Below, piece by piece: positions 34,182 to 46,555 of a stretch of DNA of 64,000 bases (position 1 is the stretch's first letter; each line of letters starts with the position of its first letter). The translations under genes were made by a program, and so were the position numbers. The stretch is taken from the NCBI GenBank assembly GCA_031763025.1, contig JASSKH010000006.1, forward strand, positions 7,933,691 to 7,997,690, read 5' to 3'. Source of the DNA: Macrocystis pyrifera. Lineage: Eukaryota; Sar; Phaeophyceae; Laminariales; Laminariaceae. Under the pieces are notes generated by a model. The model saw only the letters and a program-made list of their open reading frames with translations. It was not told the origin of the DNA and searched no databases.

Positions 34182-36014
34182 AGCGCACATTATACCCAGT
34201 CTTTCAAGTGGAATATAGTCGGCCGGATCAGGTCAGAGGACCTGAGAATTGATCTCGCGTCGCTTTAGATCGGACCACCACAGCCTCGCACGATAGTGCG
34301 ATGTGCCAGTACGACCACGACTGCTTCGATGCGCCGTGTACGATTGCCAATTTATCCCTTCTAAACCTGAAAAAAAAAAAAAAAAAAAACATATACCTGG
34401 TACGTACTACGATACAACAGCAGTACCTGGTATACTGTATCATGATACGTACGACTTTCATCACACGAAAAAAATCATTGATTGAGAGTGTCTTGACAAA
34501 CCCCGCGTGCTGTACCGTACCGCTGAGAAAATACTCACAACAGAGTGGCCTGGCTCGACACGCACACAGACACAGCACAGCAGTGAACACCCGATACGCC
34601 TACTACCCGCGGAGAGCAGTTATTGTAACGATATCGACACAGCACGACACATGAGACAGCAGAGAAGGATGAAAATAAATTCATCGTTTAGTAGATTCAT
34701 TGTCTCGTTATCGCTTGCCTTTGCTTGAGCCCATGACCACGGAAACGGTCCACAGAACGATTGCCTCTGCCATGCTGGATAGACAGGATGCGACGATAAG
34801 AAGAACGAGTTGAAGGATGGGGGTAGCCAAGCGCAGACATCTCATTCATGGAAAAATCAAGATCAACTCGCCCACGATTTCGGGGAGTCTCCGACAAAAT
34901 TGCGGCATTTTTAGCACCCGGCGAGACGGCGAGACTGTCAGGTTTTCGCGAAACGTCTAAAAAACCTGCAGCAGTTGAACCGCATGTACCGGGAAGTTGG
35001 TTGATCTGCCTACCTGCGTGTGTATGAACAACGCTCCTGCGTGGCATTGTTGTCACGTTACCCTGTGACGCCTGCATCGGGATTATGCTGATGCTTATCT
35101 TCGGAGGGCTCAGCAGAACATCGAGAGCAGAACAGTCTATATATACTAGTCATTACTCGCATTATCAGTGTTTTAGAAGTATTTTTTTATAACTGGTGGC
35201 ATCCAGGGGAGTCTCTGGCCAGTAGTCAATCGCGAGGGAAATAATGGAAAACGCGCGCGGTTCACGCAGCTTGCAAAGTTGAGTATCGACCGATCTGCCG
35301 ATCGGTTGAACTCACAGCTGACGTGCTTTCTTAGTTTCTTATAAAAACATATAGAATACGCGCGCGCGGTTTATCACAATAATTGTAAAATTAGGTAAAC
35401 ATGGAGTATAGACGAGGCGTATTACGCAGTTTGCAAAGTTGAGTATCAACTATTTAATCAGTCGAACTCACAGCTGACGTATTTCAAAATTTATAAAAAA
35501 AAAAGTAGGATCGAAATGCGCCACTCGCTAGCCTGCCTGCAGAAAACACGAACATGAACTGCTGTAAACCAACTTTCGACTGTCTTGTGTACCCCGGCCC
35601 TCACGTGTCGATCTGCTGTTTCAGTGCGCGAAATGGTACTGGCCGAAATCAATTGGAAATCGAACCAGCTGTAAGTATTATCGTCTCGTCGACCCTGGTG
35701 GCATCCAGGGGAGTCTCTGCCCAGTAGTCAATCGCGAGGGAAATAATGGAAAACGCGCGCGGTTCACGCAGCTTGCAAAGTTGAGTATCGACCGATCTGC
35801 CGATCGGTTGAACTCACAGCTGACGTGCTTTCTTAGTTTTTTATAAAAAAAAAAAAGTATTACGCAGCTTGCAAAGTTGAGTATCAACTATTTAATCAGT
35901 CGAACTCACAGCTGACGTGTTTCAAAATTTATAGTTTTTTTTTTTTTTAAATACGTCAGCTGTGAGTTCGACTGATTAAAAATAGATTGACCCCAATTTC
36001 AATTTAATTATTTC
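31857..36014. mobile_element. Element A, copy 2 (A')
   Basis: Its left inverted end starts TATATCTTTGACAAGGAATT at 31857 and contains one 57-bp box. From 32199 it follows copy 1 closely (the 61-codon frame at 35-220 recurs exactly at 32233-32418). The right end stops after ATTATTTCGTACTGGAAATAG, where copy 1 continues for about 160 bp, so the right inverted end is incomplete. It is joined directly to duplication B'. Confidence 0.55.
33921..33985. mobile_element. MITE, TACGGGGGACC family, half copy inside A'
   Basis: Counterpart of 1698-1762 with no visible change. Confidence 0.6.
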
Positions 36015-36462
36015 GTACTGGAAATAGCATACACCGATCGCAATTCTCTATTAATAGCAGTGCAGGATAGTCTTACCCTCGACCCGGCCCAGACCCGACC
36101 CATCCTATCCTAGCCTAGCCTCGAAGATTTGGAAAGGGGAGCACTATTGTCGAGAAAGCCGAATTACCGCATTTGGTCAGTGAGTCGCACAACTGTTTTT
36201 CTTGTCGAGCTCGAGAATGACGATGTGGAAGGATAGCGCCTGCCGCAGGCGGCTTTCGTCGCCAGAGGTATGAGGCCGTTGGTTTGCTGCTGACATGTCG
36301 GGCGGTTTCACGCCCTGTCGGACCGGTTGTTGCGTACCTGGTACATCATTACGAGCGCTTTCCAGCAACAGATCCCGGTTCCCGGTGTCTCGCCTGTTTG
36401 TACGTTTTACTCTCCTCTTGTTTGCGATATTTCAGACCAGATCCCGGGCACGAGATGCGACC

Positions 36463-36774
36463 AACCGGGGTGTGGGCGAACTATGATCGTGAACCCTGAA
36501 GGTGAGGTGGTGGCGGCGTCTGTTTTCGAGGGAAAAGATATAAGCGTATCGGTGCCGTCGCGCTGGTTGGTAAGAGGGTGCGAAATATATACCAGGTATT
36601 TAGCGGAGAGACAACAGCCCGTCGCGTGCTTCGTTCCAGGCGTGTACGGAAGCGGCCAACAACCGACACTCATCGCAGTGCCTGCAGTCGCAAATGCCAT
36701 ACAGGTTGGTTCAGGCCTACCGCCTAAAACTGAGTTCACCTCCACTGTCATCGTGGTTCTTTTAGATAGACCCT
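36463..36774 (+). CDS. Unrecognised open frame, B'-specific
   Basis: The last 104 or so codons of a longer open frame (36327-36776), with protein-like composition: VNPEGEVVAASVFEGKDIS, then RWLVRGCEIYTRYLAERQQP, then VANAIQVGSG, then TSTVIVVLLDRP. It falls wholly inside the segment absent from copy 1, so no constraint test is possible within the window. The absent segment is bounded by CCGG on both sides. No family recognised. Confidence 0.35.
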
Positions 36775-38194
36775 GAAATTTGGCGCACGTGTTCTATGAG
36801 CCCCCTTCCAGCCGGTTACCGATTTTTTTTTTTCCCGCCAGATGTTTTGTTTTTGCACTTTTTGAAATATTTAGTCTTGAAGACACCCAAAACTTCCGGC
36901 GGGCAAAAAAAACACGAAAGAACAACTTTTGCCAGCGGCTCGTCAACGGCTTGGCAAGGGTTCATGGAACATGCGTGAAAAAATTCAGGGTCCATCTCTG
37001 AAAAATGGCGTTGATACTTGGACTTTTGCGTGGGAAAAAAATATATATATATATATTGCGTTGCCACTTTATTACTTAGTTTCAGTTAGGATCAACTTTG
37101 GGCATTAAATGGCGCTTGGTATCTATCCTACATAGTCAGTTTTTCGGATAATTGCACGAAGCGTTTTTTCAGACATGCTATGGAATTTTGGAGTACCTCA
37201 TGCCGGTTCGTCCACAAGGAAATACTTTTAAATCGTTTCTTCCGACGGAAGCGTCTACCGTTTCTGGCTGTTGCCCGTGGTTGGTCGGGACACATTTTCT
37301 TTTCCCAATAGCGCCAGCTCTGGGACCTCAATAAAATATCTGGCTGTGTCACCCTCTTTCGCTGTTCAAGGTGGTCAGCATGATACCACCTAAGTGAAAT
37401 TCGAGTGGATGTTGCAATCGGTATTTGTAGTGGATCAAAATTGGGGAGATAGGTTTGGACCAGCGGGTTGTACAACGAGTAACAGCGCGGTTACTCTCAA
37501 GTGCCTGCGAGACGAACGACCGACTTAGCGTTTAATAGTGACCGGTCGAGGTCCGATCCAACCGTGGAAAAACAGAAAAAATCAAAAACGAGGTTTGACG
37601 CCATACCTTGGCGGTGTGTGAACTATGGGACGCAGCCTGCAAGGTCCGCAGTTGACGGAGAAAATCGCGACGTGGTTAGGGGAGGGGAGGAGAGCGGGAT
37701 GGGTGGAGGGCGCGTGATTCCAAATTCGCATGTCAACATGCCAAGCGACGACGAATCGCAGCCAGAAGCGCCTCTTGCGGTCGAAACAACGCGCTTTGAT
37801 GATGTTGTCTGCAGCAAGTCTATTCGAGCTTACCACGCAGGAGGGGTTTCTATGTCTTGCAAGATCCTTCAGCAGAAAACGGGAAAGTGTCTGGTGACCT
37901 CGTCCCCCCCCGCGAGGCCTGAGACCCGGTGTGTACACAAAATAGTATCGACTTCATACCCACTTCCTCAAAGAAAAAAACAGATTACGGTGAAAAGCTA
38001 AAAACGCAACGCGAAGGAGGCTAATCTGAACAAGTTATAGCTGCAGCAGGAGCCCAAGGTCACCGACGACACAATCACGCTTGCGGAGCAGGACAAAGAA
38101 ACCTCTAGGGTCGCGTACTCCCCCGTCAGCAACGCACCTAAGACACTTCTCTTCAATGCGCTTTCTCCGTTCCGCTGTTGACACGTGTTTGCAG

Positions 38195-39787
38195 GGATTC
38201 TAGTGTGCGGGCGACACCCGGACGTCGTCGACCTGGACCCGCAATTATCACCAAGGTGGGCATGTCTTCTCATATTCTACCAGGATACCGAAACGGTGGA
38301 ACAGGCGTGGTTTGATGACGGTGTTTTCGGAACCGACTATTTTGACGCGGCGCCAAACGAAACGCTTTCGCAGCGTTCTCTTCTTTTGTGCCACAGCCGG
38401 TAGTCGCCGCGCCATGCTCTTTGCTTGATCGTCCGCGACAAAGAGAACGAAACAACTCGCGCACTTTCCGAGGCGAGCGCTCCTACGCGAGCTTTCGGAG
38501 ACGAGCACAACGAAACGTCCCCACTGTATTGCGGTCCAAAGGATTGGTAGACTGAAGATCCATCGCGCGCTCTGCTTACTGTTTTGTTCACTCACGGTAT
38601 CTCTCACTCCCAGTAGGGAGCCGAAACGTAAAGGAGCAGCGGATCCGCGTCAAAGTCAGAAGAAGCCCACCACCGGAAAAAAAAGGTCATATCCTAAAGG
38701 CGCCACGCGTGCGCCCAACCGGGGCGCCCAGTCACCAAGAGACAGCAGCTTGCGATCGCGTGTTGGGCACACAACCGTGTGTTCAGAGTGCGATCGCCCC
38801 CCGCGTTTGTCGGAAAATGTTGGACTTTGTATGGTCTGCCCCAGAATCGTGTGCTCGACGTGCCTCGCGCGAATGGATTCTACGGAAATAACTGCCGCAA
38901 CGCTGAGCGACGCCGAACTCGCGAGCGTCGGCGCCCCCGACAACCGCATCGAGGGAGCGGACACCGTGCTCCGTCGATGCCCGTCTTGCGTTAGGAAAAC
39001 CGATCTGGCACTGTCGCCGCCGCCGCTTGGCGCCAACGACAATGCTAAAAGAGACCATTTACTTGAGCAGCTGATTCAACACAAGTTGTCGCTCTTGTTT
39101 CGGGCCCCCGTGGACCTCAACATCTATACGCAGTACCTGGATGCTGTGACCCGCGAAAAGTTGATGGATCTGGGAACCATGGTGGGTAAGAGTCACGATA
39201 TTCAATCCACCAGGAGGCGGTGTGTCAAGCTCTTCTACGCAGAGCTACACCAAATATTTGACAATTGCCGGGCATTTGCTTCGTGCGACCATGAAGGGAA
39301 GCCCTTGAAAGGCGGCAACGAGGCCCCCGTGCCGGGAATTGTCAGGTGCGCCAATATTTTAGAAAAACTAGCGAAACAATACGTAACTGTGCACATTCGC
39401 GACGACGTGCCGGCATTCCCGAAACAGTGGTTGACTGAATCGTGGAACCCCGCTTGGCGCTGGACTGGCGCTGGCTCTGCAGTCGGTGGGGGTGGCAGCG
39501 GTGGCGTCCGCGGCAGAGTGGGAGGAGGCGGAGGGAGCGGAAGAGGAGGAGGAGGAGGAGGAGGGAAAGGAGGAGGAGGAGGAGGAGGAGGGAAAGGAGG
39601 AGGAGGAGGAGGAGGAGGAGGAGGAGGAGGAGGAGGAGGAGGAGGAGGAGGAGGAGGAGGAGGAGGAGGAGGAGGAGGAGGAGGAGGGGAGGAGGAGGAG
39701 GAGGAGGAGGAGGAGGAGGAGGAGGAGGAGGAGGAGGAGGGGGGGGGGGGGGGGGGGGGGTTGCCTCGGTTACATCGAGCATATTAA
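38195..39787 (+). CDS. PHD-type zinc finger + bromodomain protein, copy 2 (two supported exons)
   Basis: Exon 38195-38255 (61 bp, before AAG/GTGGGC) joins in phase to exon 38614-39787, with the same boundaries as copy 1. Counting from the Met codon at 38750, cysteines of the PHD-like finger are at 11, 14, 27, 30, 35, 38, 77 and 80, and the bromodomain covers about 103-200, with PVD at 120-122 and FA at 176-177 where Tyr-Asn is usual. In a 47-codon stretch of the bromodomain I count about 14 silent and 7 replacement differences from copy 1, which indicates purifying selection on both. The C-terminus is a long Gly then Glu tract from GGA repeats, ending GGGLPRLHRAY. Likely nuclear chromatin reader. 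Confidence 0.78.
39522..39760. repeat. (GGA)n tract ending in a run of about 22 G
   Basis: Nearly pure GGA for 200 bp. It sits in the reading frame of the reader gene, so repeat length sets the length of the protein's Gly/Glu tail. A change of repeat phase to GAG converts Gly to Glu. Confidence 0.95.
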
Positions 39788-42115
39788 TGTTTGGTCTGAC
39801 GATTCGCTGTAGCAGTGAGGGAAACGCCCGTGATATGATAAAATGAGTATGTATATTGATGTGCGAGTAGTAGTATAGGTATTCCGAGGCTAGCGTCAAC
39901 ATCGAGAGGCGTCGGACGGACGGGGAAGAGGTCATGGCGGCGTGCGATTTGTGTAGAAGAGTGGAATGCGCTGCGCAGTCTCTTTGGGGACAGTGTCCTG
40001 ACCAGAAGGGCACAGAGCGTGTCGGCGAGTGTTCTCTGGTATCGTTGCTACGTGGGAGCCGTCACGCGAGTTCCGTATTTTCGGCGCCACAACCAGAACG
40101 AGCGCACGCACGCGGGCTCCACGAAAGTTGGTTATGTCTCGGTCCGCGTTCGTCTACGACTGCGTGACATTCTCCCCCTCGGTTCGGGGTTCGGGTTTAG
40201 GGTCAAATAGCAGAGGAATGCGGTCGTATTAGCGGGTCAACGAGAACTAGTCGCGCGAGCGCGCATCAGCAGCAGCAGTACGAGCATAACCAGGATGTGC
40301 TGTTGTTATGTCTTACATCTTCTTGCCTCCCTCAATCCAGCAACTCGGGCTGCTTCACGTGGCCGGTGATGAACGTGTACCCACGTGATCTCAATTATTT
40401 ACCCAGCACTATTTGATATCTACCTGACACCTTGGTATGTATGATATATATATATTAATCATCGCTTTTACTTTCCATAGGAGGTTTTACCCTCAGCGGT
40501 CTTCTTCTGGACAAGCCGCGGTCACAGGTGTGGCCCTTTCTCCCCCCCGGTACGTGCCTTCATTTTTATCGCGCATAGGGTTCAGCATTGCCACTGCTCG
40601 CCGATTTTAATTGGAAGTAGCCAACCCACGCTCTCGCGTTTTCCGCTGTTCAATTTTTTATGCAAGAAAAAGTCCCTACGAGCATTCACTCGGCAAGACT
40701 CGAAGCCACGAAATTGATCTTGATAGGCACGCGGACCACCTATCAAGCCACCGAGGACGCCGGTTATACGTACCTGGTATTTACGGAGTATAGGTGGTAT
40801 TTCAATATTTCAGTTTTTCGTTTTTCATCCGATGTTTTTGTTTTCGTCGTCGCTTTTACCTTCCAGCGCAGCTCGCGTGAGCTTTTTACAGTTTCCTGTG
40901 CTCAACGACCTTCTGGACAAGCCGCGGTCACAGGTGTCACTCATTCTCCCCCCCCCGTCAAATGCCTTTATGTGCATCGCGCATACGCGTGTAGGTGCAG
41001 TATATGCCCACTCATTGTCGATCTTCACCCAATTTCGTGAGTTAATTCCAAATTCCGACACAAGGTGAGTTAAATGTATCCTGTGCTACATTACGTATGC
41101 TTCAAGTAGTGCTGGTGCGCAATATACCAGGATACTTTCTGTACAGTCTCCCGAAAAACAAAACGAAACATATTTCAAGTAATGTAACTCAAGTCACGAA
41201 AAAAAAAAAGACTCACCCACATTCTGTGTAGTTATTAAAAACAACACCAATTCGAGACATGAACTATCGAATACCGCCTGTACCCCCCCCTATATACCGG
41301 GTAGAAATAGCTATATGTACCCGCCTTCGTACGACATGTACGCTGTTGTTAGTTGTACTGTAGCTTTCAATTGTTCAGGTTAAGTTTAGTTTCTATCGCG
41401 ACTGCTTATACTTCTCGCATGAGTTTGCACGCTATTCGGGGCAAACTTTTCTACACAAACCATCGTCACAGATGCATTTTCCTTCGCCCCCCTTCCCCCC
41501 CCACATAACCCCGGTACTTTCATCCCCACACACCTGGCACCTGGCATCACCTATCATTCCAGATACGTACGTACACGGTTTCTCTGCTCGAAGGTACACT
41601 AAATGTTCAACAAAACGCGAAAACCATGTATTGCGATATGTTACGTACATAAATACAGCCGACTACGCAACCCAAGCGCTTTTTTCTGTCAAGATTTCCC
41701 TCCCAAATACAGCAAAAAGTTTCCCACAGTAATTCCCAAGTATTTTTCCAAAAACGTGGGTGGGTGCCGTTGCGAGGGGGCTTAAATGACGTTTCATGCT
41801 GAGTAAACCCACACTGCACCCTTCGAGCACTGTTTGCTCTTGTGTTCACACCTTGGAGAAATAATCTATCCCCGCCTGATGATCTAGCTATTTTCAAGGA
41901 AGATAGATAATCTATTCCCAATGTTGTATGATCTAGCTCATGTTGCCGAGTGGGACCCGCATAATCCGCATCATCTACTCGTACAGGGGCACATGTTTCC
42001 TGGGTCGGATCTGTGCTACTCGTGTGCAGATAGACCCTGCCCAACCTCGCACGACGGCAGGTGAGGAACTAGATGATATACAGTATACAGTAGATCATGA
42101 TCTAACAGCCGGTTT

Positions 42116-43427
42116 TCCTATTGTAGTCGAGAATTGCCTTCCGCTGAGAACGAAACTCGATTTCAATACTTTTCGTGATTTTGGGCCGTTGTTACGCGGG
42201 ACTTTCGTTTTTAGGTGGCGTACGGCCTTTTTTTATTTATTTCAAGTCACGTTTGGATCCGTAAAGCGAAGAGACCGAGCGGGCTCTTCTCGGAACGAGC
42301 CTGACTAATCACGGAGAGGTATGAATTCTCAGATCAGCTTCCCGCTTCTCGAGAGTCGCAGTTGCAAGAATTTCGGAATGCAGTAGCTCGTTTTTCAATT
42401 TTCTCGCTAGAAACAAGAGTTGACCAAACAGAGCCCCCATTTTGTGCAACTGCCACGTTTCTGACTAGACTATTAGAAAACGAGCTACAGCTGCCCCTAA
42501 CGTTTCGGCGGGAATGGTACTTGGGGAACCTAAGCGTGGATCCATTTTTAAAAAAATTCAAAATCAAATTGCCAGAGACATGTATACCTGCTCCGCTATC
42601 TCGGAGTTTTCTTGTTCCTTTGTCCCACTGATTTCACCCCCACAAAGCTTTCCGGCATCAACCCACTGTCGGAAACACAGAAAATTGCGCTTTGATGTGT
42701 CCACAGTAGCATGGTATAAAATGATGCCAAGATGAGTTTTGGGGAAAATTTCGATCTCACAGCTTCCGTTCATTTTTTATGTGTTCATCATGTGTACCCG
42801 CGGCTGCGTAGGAGAACTACACGCAGCAGAACTAAACGAAAGACAAATAAAGGAACTATTAATATCAATATTTCTTCTATCAATAACGCTTCCGCGGAAG
42901 ACGAAGCACAGGAATAACCGGAAGCGAAAACAAATGAACAGCAGTGACATACACCCGAGGTTGCCTCGAACTACCCGAAACACAGAAGACATCGGGTACA
43001 AAATAACCGGGAAAAAAGAACACAGAAAGGAACATCTCACGTTACCCTGAAGCTGCCTCGAAAGACACAGTGAACATCTAACCGAAAAAAAACATAGAAT
43101 GGCACGTACCCAAGGCGATGCAACCCCCAAGAGGGAATGCAAACAGAACACGCGAGAGAAAAGCGACAACCAGATATGATAGCTATACCCCGACACCAAC
43201 GTTTTAAGCCAACAAAAGACAAGTGCATACAATAAAAAGCGTAAAGCGCGTCGCTTGACCGACGGAAGAGAACAAACAGCACGCGCCGAGCGGAGGCGTC
43301 GTACTGCTCAGCAATCGGTCTAAGACATGTCCGCATGCATACAAACAAGATAAATACACGTAGGCGCGTTGAGCCCAAAAAGGAGAGACTCCCTCCGCTC
43401 CTCCCCCCTCCTCCCTCTGTGCCATCA
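42116..43427. other. No supported gene
   Basis: Unique sequence after the end of B'. Short frames on both strands have no domain or boundary support. Confidence 0.4.
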
Positions 43428-43598
43428 ACGGTTCTTAGTAGGATGCAAGTCACCCTTCATATGACTCGCCCAACACCACACGGCGCTTCGCGCTTGGTGC
43501 AAGCAATGTCTTCCTGGCCGGTGAAAATCCGACGTGCTTCGTTCCGCATTGTAGGGATTACGGCCAAGCATGACATGAGTACCCCTCCCCCCCCGGTG
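43428..43598 (+). mobile_element. C-tailed retroposon B, 5'-truncated
   Basis: It starts ACGGTTCTTAGTAGGATG and ends GACATGAGTACCCC with a C-rich tail. The tail shows the same ATGAGTAC as the LINE. Confidence 0.85.
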
Positions 43599-44107
43599 CT
43601 ATCTATCCCGCTATATCATCTCCGCTCGGAATCGATAGGGCGGTCACTGCAGAGGAGGGGGAGGGAAGAGGAACCAGGAGAAAACAACAACAACAACAAC
43701 AACAACTAAGTCATACCTCGCCAACTCGCTGAAGCACGAGCATCATTCTAGACACGTTGGGTTGTTCATTTTCGGCGTTCGAAATGACGCCTCAGAAACT
43801 TCGGAAACCTCGGGAACTTCGAAATTTCCAAAACTTCTGAAAATCCCTAAACCTTCAAAAACTTCCAAAAACTTCCTACCTAGTAAATCGTAACTTTTTA
43901 CTACAGCACGTCAAACACGCGAGTTCGAAACGAGCCCGTACACGGAAAATCACAGGCATAATAAATGAGAGGGCACAAGCCGACATCTGCCAGCGCATCA
44001 CCCACACCACACGATAGGATACGGTTCGACCCGACACGGCAACACATTTGGCGCGCACGGCAAAGCACCGATAGCTGATCGGGCGCCCTGGCGGTTGGGC
44101 AAGGAGG
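43599..44107. other. Short simple repeats, no gene
   Basis: (AAC)n at about 43685-43706, and a loose 9-10-bp repeat of AAACTTC/GGAACTTCG words at 43795-43875. Confidence 0.6.
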
Positions 44108-44205
44108 GCGGTGGGGTGTACTGATGATATGCATGACCGTAGTCGTATGGCCCTACATCCCTACAAATGCCGGGACGGGGTTGTCGCGTTTTCACCGATT
44201 AGGCA
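44108..44205 (-). mobile_element. C-tailed retroposon B, 5'-truncated fragment
   Basis: It holds GATATGCATGACCGTAGTCG and GCCGGGACGG and stops after CAGGCATTG. The next copy begins immediately. Confidence 0.7.
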
Positions 44206-44214
44206 GGCATTGGG

Positions 44215-44705
44215 AGGGTGCTCACTATCACGCATGGCCGTAGTCGTATGACCATAGACCCTCGCATCCCCACAATGCCGGGGGCGGAGCACGTCGGGTT
44301 TTCGCCGACCAAGCAGCCATTGCTTGCACCAAGCGCGAATCGCCGTGAGGTGTTGGGCGAGTCGCATGAAGGGTGAGCTGCATCCTACTAAGAACCGCTT
44401 TAGAGGCGGATTTTCATGCATATAGATGACAGCATCAATGAATTGATTCAATTTCTGTTGTGGCCACTTCCAGAGGCAGCAATGGGTTCACTACGCAACT
44501 GCCTCGTGGGTGCCTCACCATGTACACACTACGTGATACGAGTATCCCCCTTCCGCTTGTGCGAAGGGAAGGTCCTCTCCGCGCAAAAATGATCTAACTT
44601 GACCGCCAGCCGTGGTAACCGCCGAAAAAAAAAACAAAAATGGTACCCTGGCTGTCTAGCTCAGGCAGTGAGAAGCGTGTTTTACAGCGTCGTCGCCAAC
44701 CGACG
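44215..44705 (-). mobile_element. C-tailed retroposon B, nearly full core
   Basis: All landmarks are present up to GGTTGGCGACGACGCTGT. It lacks a C run at its 3' end. Upstream of its 5' end is a TACCAGGTA word (44723). Confidence 0.8.
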
Positions 44706-44739
44706 CCCACCCCACCTATGTATACCAGGTATGTAACAG

Positions 44740-46120
44740 ATAATAGGAGGGGGAGTCATGCAGGGACCGTTCGGACGGTGGCATCAACGCGTTCACACCC
44801 ACTCGAGGCTACACGCGGGGACAGGCGGAAGCCATTGACGCCCCGCCTGAGACTGTCAAAAGCAGAGGGCAGAGGACACCAACGCCAGCGCGGACCCCCC
44901 AGGCTGTCCCCACCAATGCTTCACCGGAAATAGTTTTAAATCGGACTTTTCAGGCACGGCCGTGTTGCCCCTCTGCACTTTGCCATCTGTTTCCACATTA
45001 TGCTTCCATTACGAGCCGTTTCTGCCCTCTCTTTCTGTTTTACGCTTCCATGTTCTTCTTCCACTTTTCTGTCCCCATTTTTCCCTCTTGTGGGACTTTC
45101 TTCAAACTGGTACATGAGACGCATCACTCGGATACACTGGTTTGCTGATCTGTATTACCTCGGTAGTGGGGTTACCCTAACAAAATATGCTGATGCCATA
45201 TTGCTGCATCGCTCGTCTACATACTGTAGCAGTACAGCACTATGATACGATACGAAACCAGATAGTTAATACCGACAAAAAGCAATAATAACAAGTAGCT
45301 TCGCGCCATCTTTCGGAGAGCCGCGGGGAAGGACTAACCAGACGCTCGATCAACGAAAGCGACTCCCCCCTCCGGCTCTTCTGTCTGCCCTTACCAACGC
45401 AGCCATGTCAAGCCGACGCACCACTACTGTGTGTATAAAAAAAAACAGTACGTAGATCGGACAAAACCAGCAGTGGCCGTCGAAGTTGCAGCCGGAAAGT
45501 GATTTGGTCACCAAATTCGGGATAGACGTGCACCTGGGGCTTAAGGCTCTAAGCGCTCACGTGCGGAAAGGAGTTGAGGGGGGAGGCAACCAAACAGCAA
45601 GCCAGTCAATAGCTGCTATCGTAAGTATGTACGGCTCCCATGACGTTAGTACCACCAGACCAGCCTAATCGGCATCCCCCGTCAGGGACACACAACTGAT
45701 CAAGCAACCAACCAATAATCCAAACCAATTAACGGACCGAACAGCCAAGCAACCAATAAACGGACCGACCATCCAACCAACCAATAATCCAACTAACTAA
45801 TCAATGAAACCAACCTATAGGTAGCTAAACAAGCGAACTGAAATGATCGACCATCCAGCTGCAGCCAAGCAAACAAACAACCAACAGAACCAATCAAACA
45901 CGAACCGAAACGCAGTAGAGCGCTATACAATAGACGGCTCAGATGTTAATCCGAGGAACGAACACGGTGACGAAACACGAAAACAAAAAGAAAAAAAACA
46001 TGAAAGCCAAGCCATACCGGGGTACAGAGGAATGTGCGTAGCGTCTACAGTTTAAAGAGACTGAACTCCTTCTAAGGAGTAAAAAAAATCAAGGTAATCA
46101 TAACAACATCACACAACATG
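44740..46120. other. No supported gene
   Basis: A loose CCAA/CAACC simple-sequence stretch lies at about 45690-45840. No coding evidence. Confidence 0.45.
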
Positions 46121-46178
46121 CACGGGGGGGGGGGGTGTAGCTCATAGAGTGACGGGGGGGGGGGGGGGGGGGGGGGGA
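46121..46178. repeat. Two long G runs
   Basis: Runs of about 12 and 24 G separated by TGTAGCTCATAGAGTGAC. They may be tails of minus-strand C-tailed insertions reduced to almost nothing. Confidence 0.85.
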
Positions 46179-46555
46179 ACGAAATATCAAAACAAATGCT
46201 GCAAACAACGTTCAGCAAGCCACCCAAAGCAGAAATCAAACCCCAACTCTGCTATGTGTGCAATACCTTTTCCGCCAAAAGCGTCGGCTAAACAATGGAC
46301 CACCACGGCGGGAACGACACAACGGCCATCGCGACGAGCAAGATAGCCAATCCGACCGCAACGGTAAAAGCAAAAGCAGCAGCAATACTACCAGCAAATG
46401 CAGTACAAATAGGAGCAGCAGCAGCTATGCGACAGCAGCCATTCAGGTGTTGTTCAGCAGATATTCAAGTGCTGATTAGCAGCCGTTCACCAGCTGTTCA
46501 GAAGCAGCAGCAGCAGCAGCAGAAGCCTTCCTACACATTCTTCAACCCAGCTTTC

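Larger units (their letters stand above)
36055..42115. repeat. Segmental duplication B, copy 2 (B')
   Basis: Collinear with 17858-24125. It includes about 736 bp (36467-37202) missing from copy 1 and an internal partial duplication near 40470-40960. No LTR element has inserted. Confidence 0.85.
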
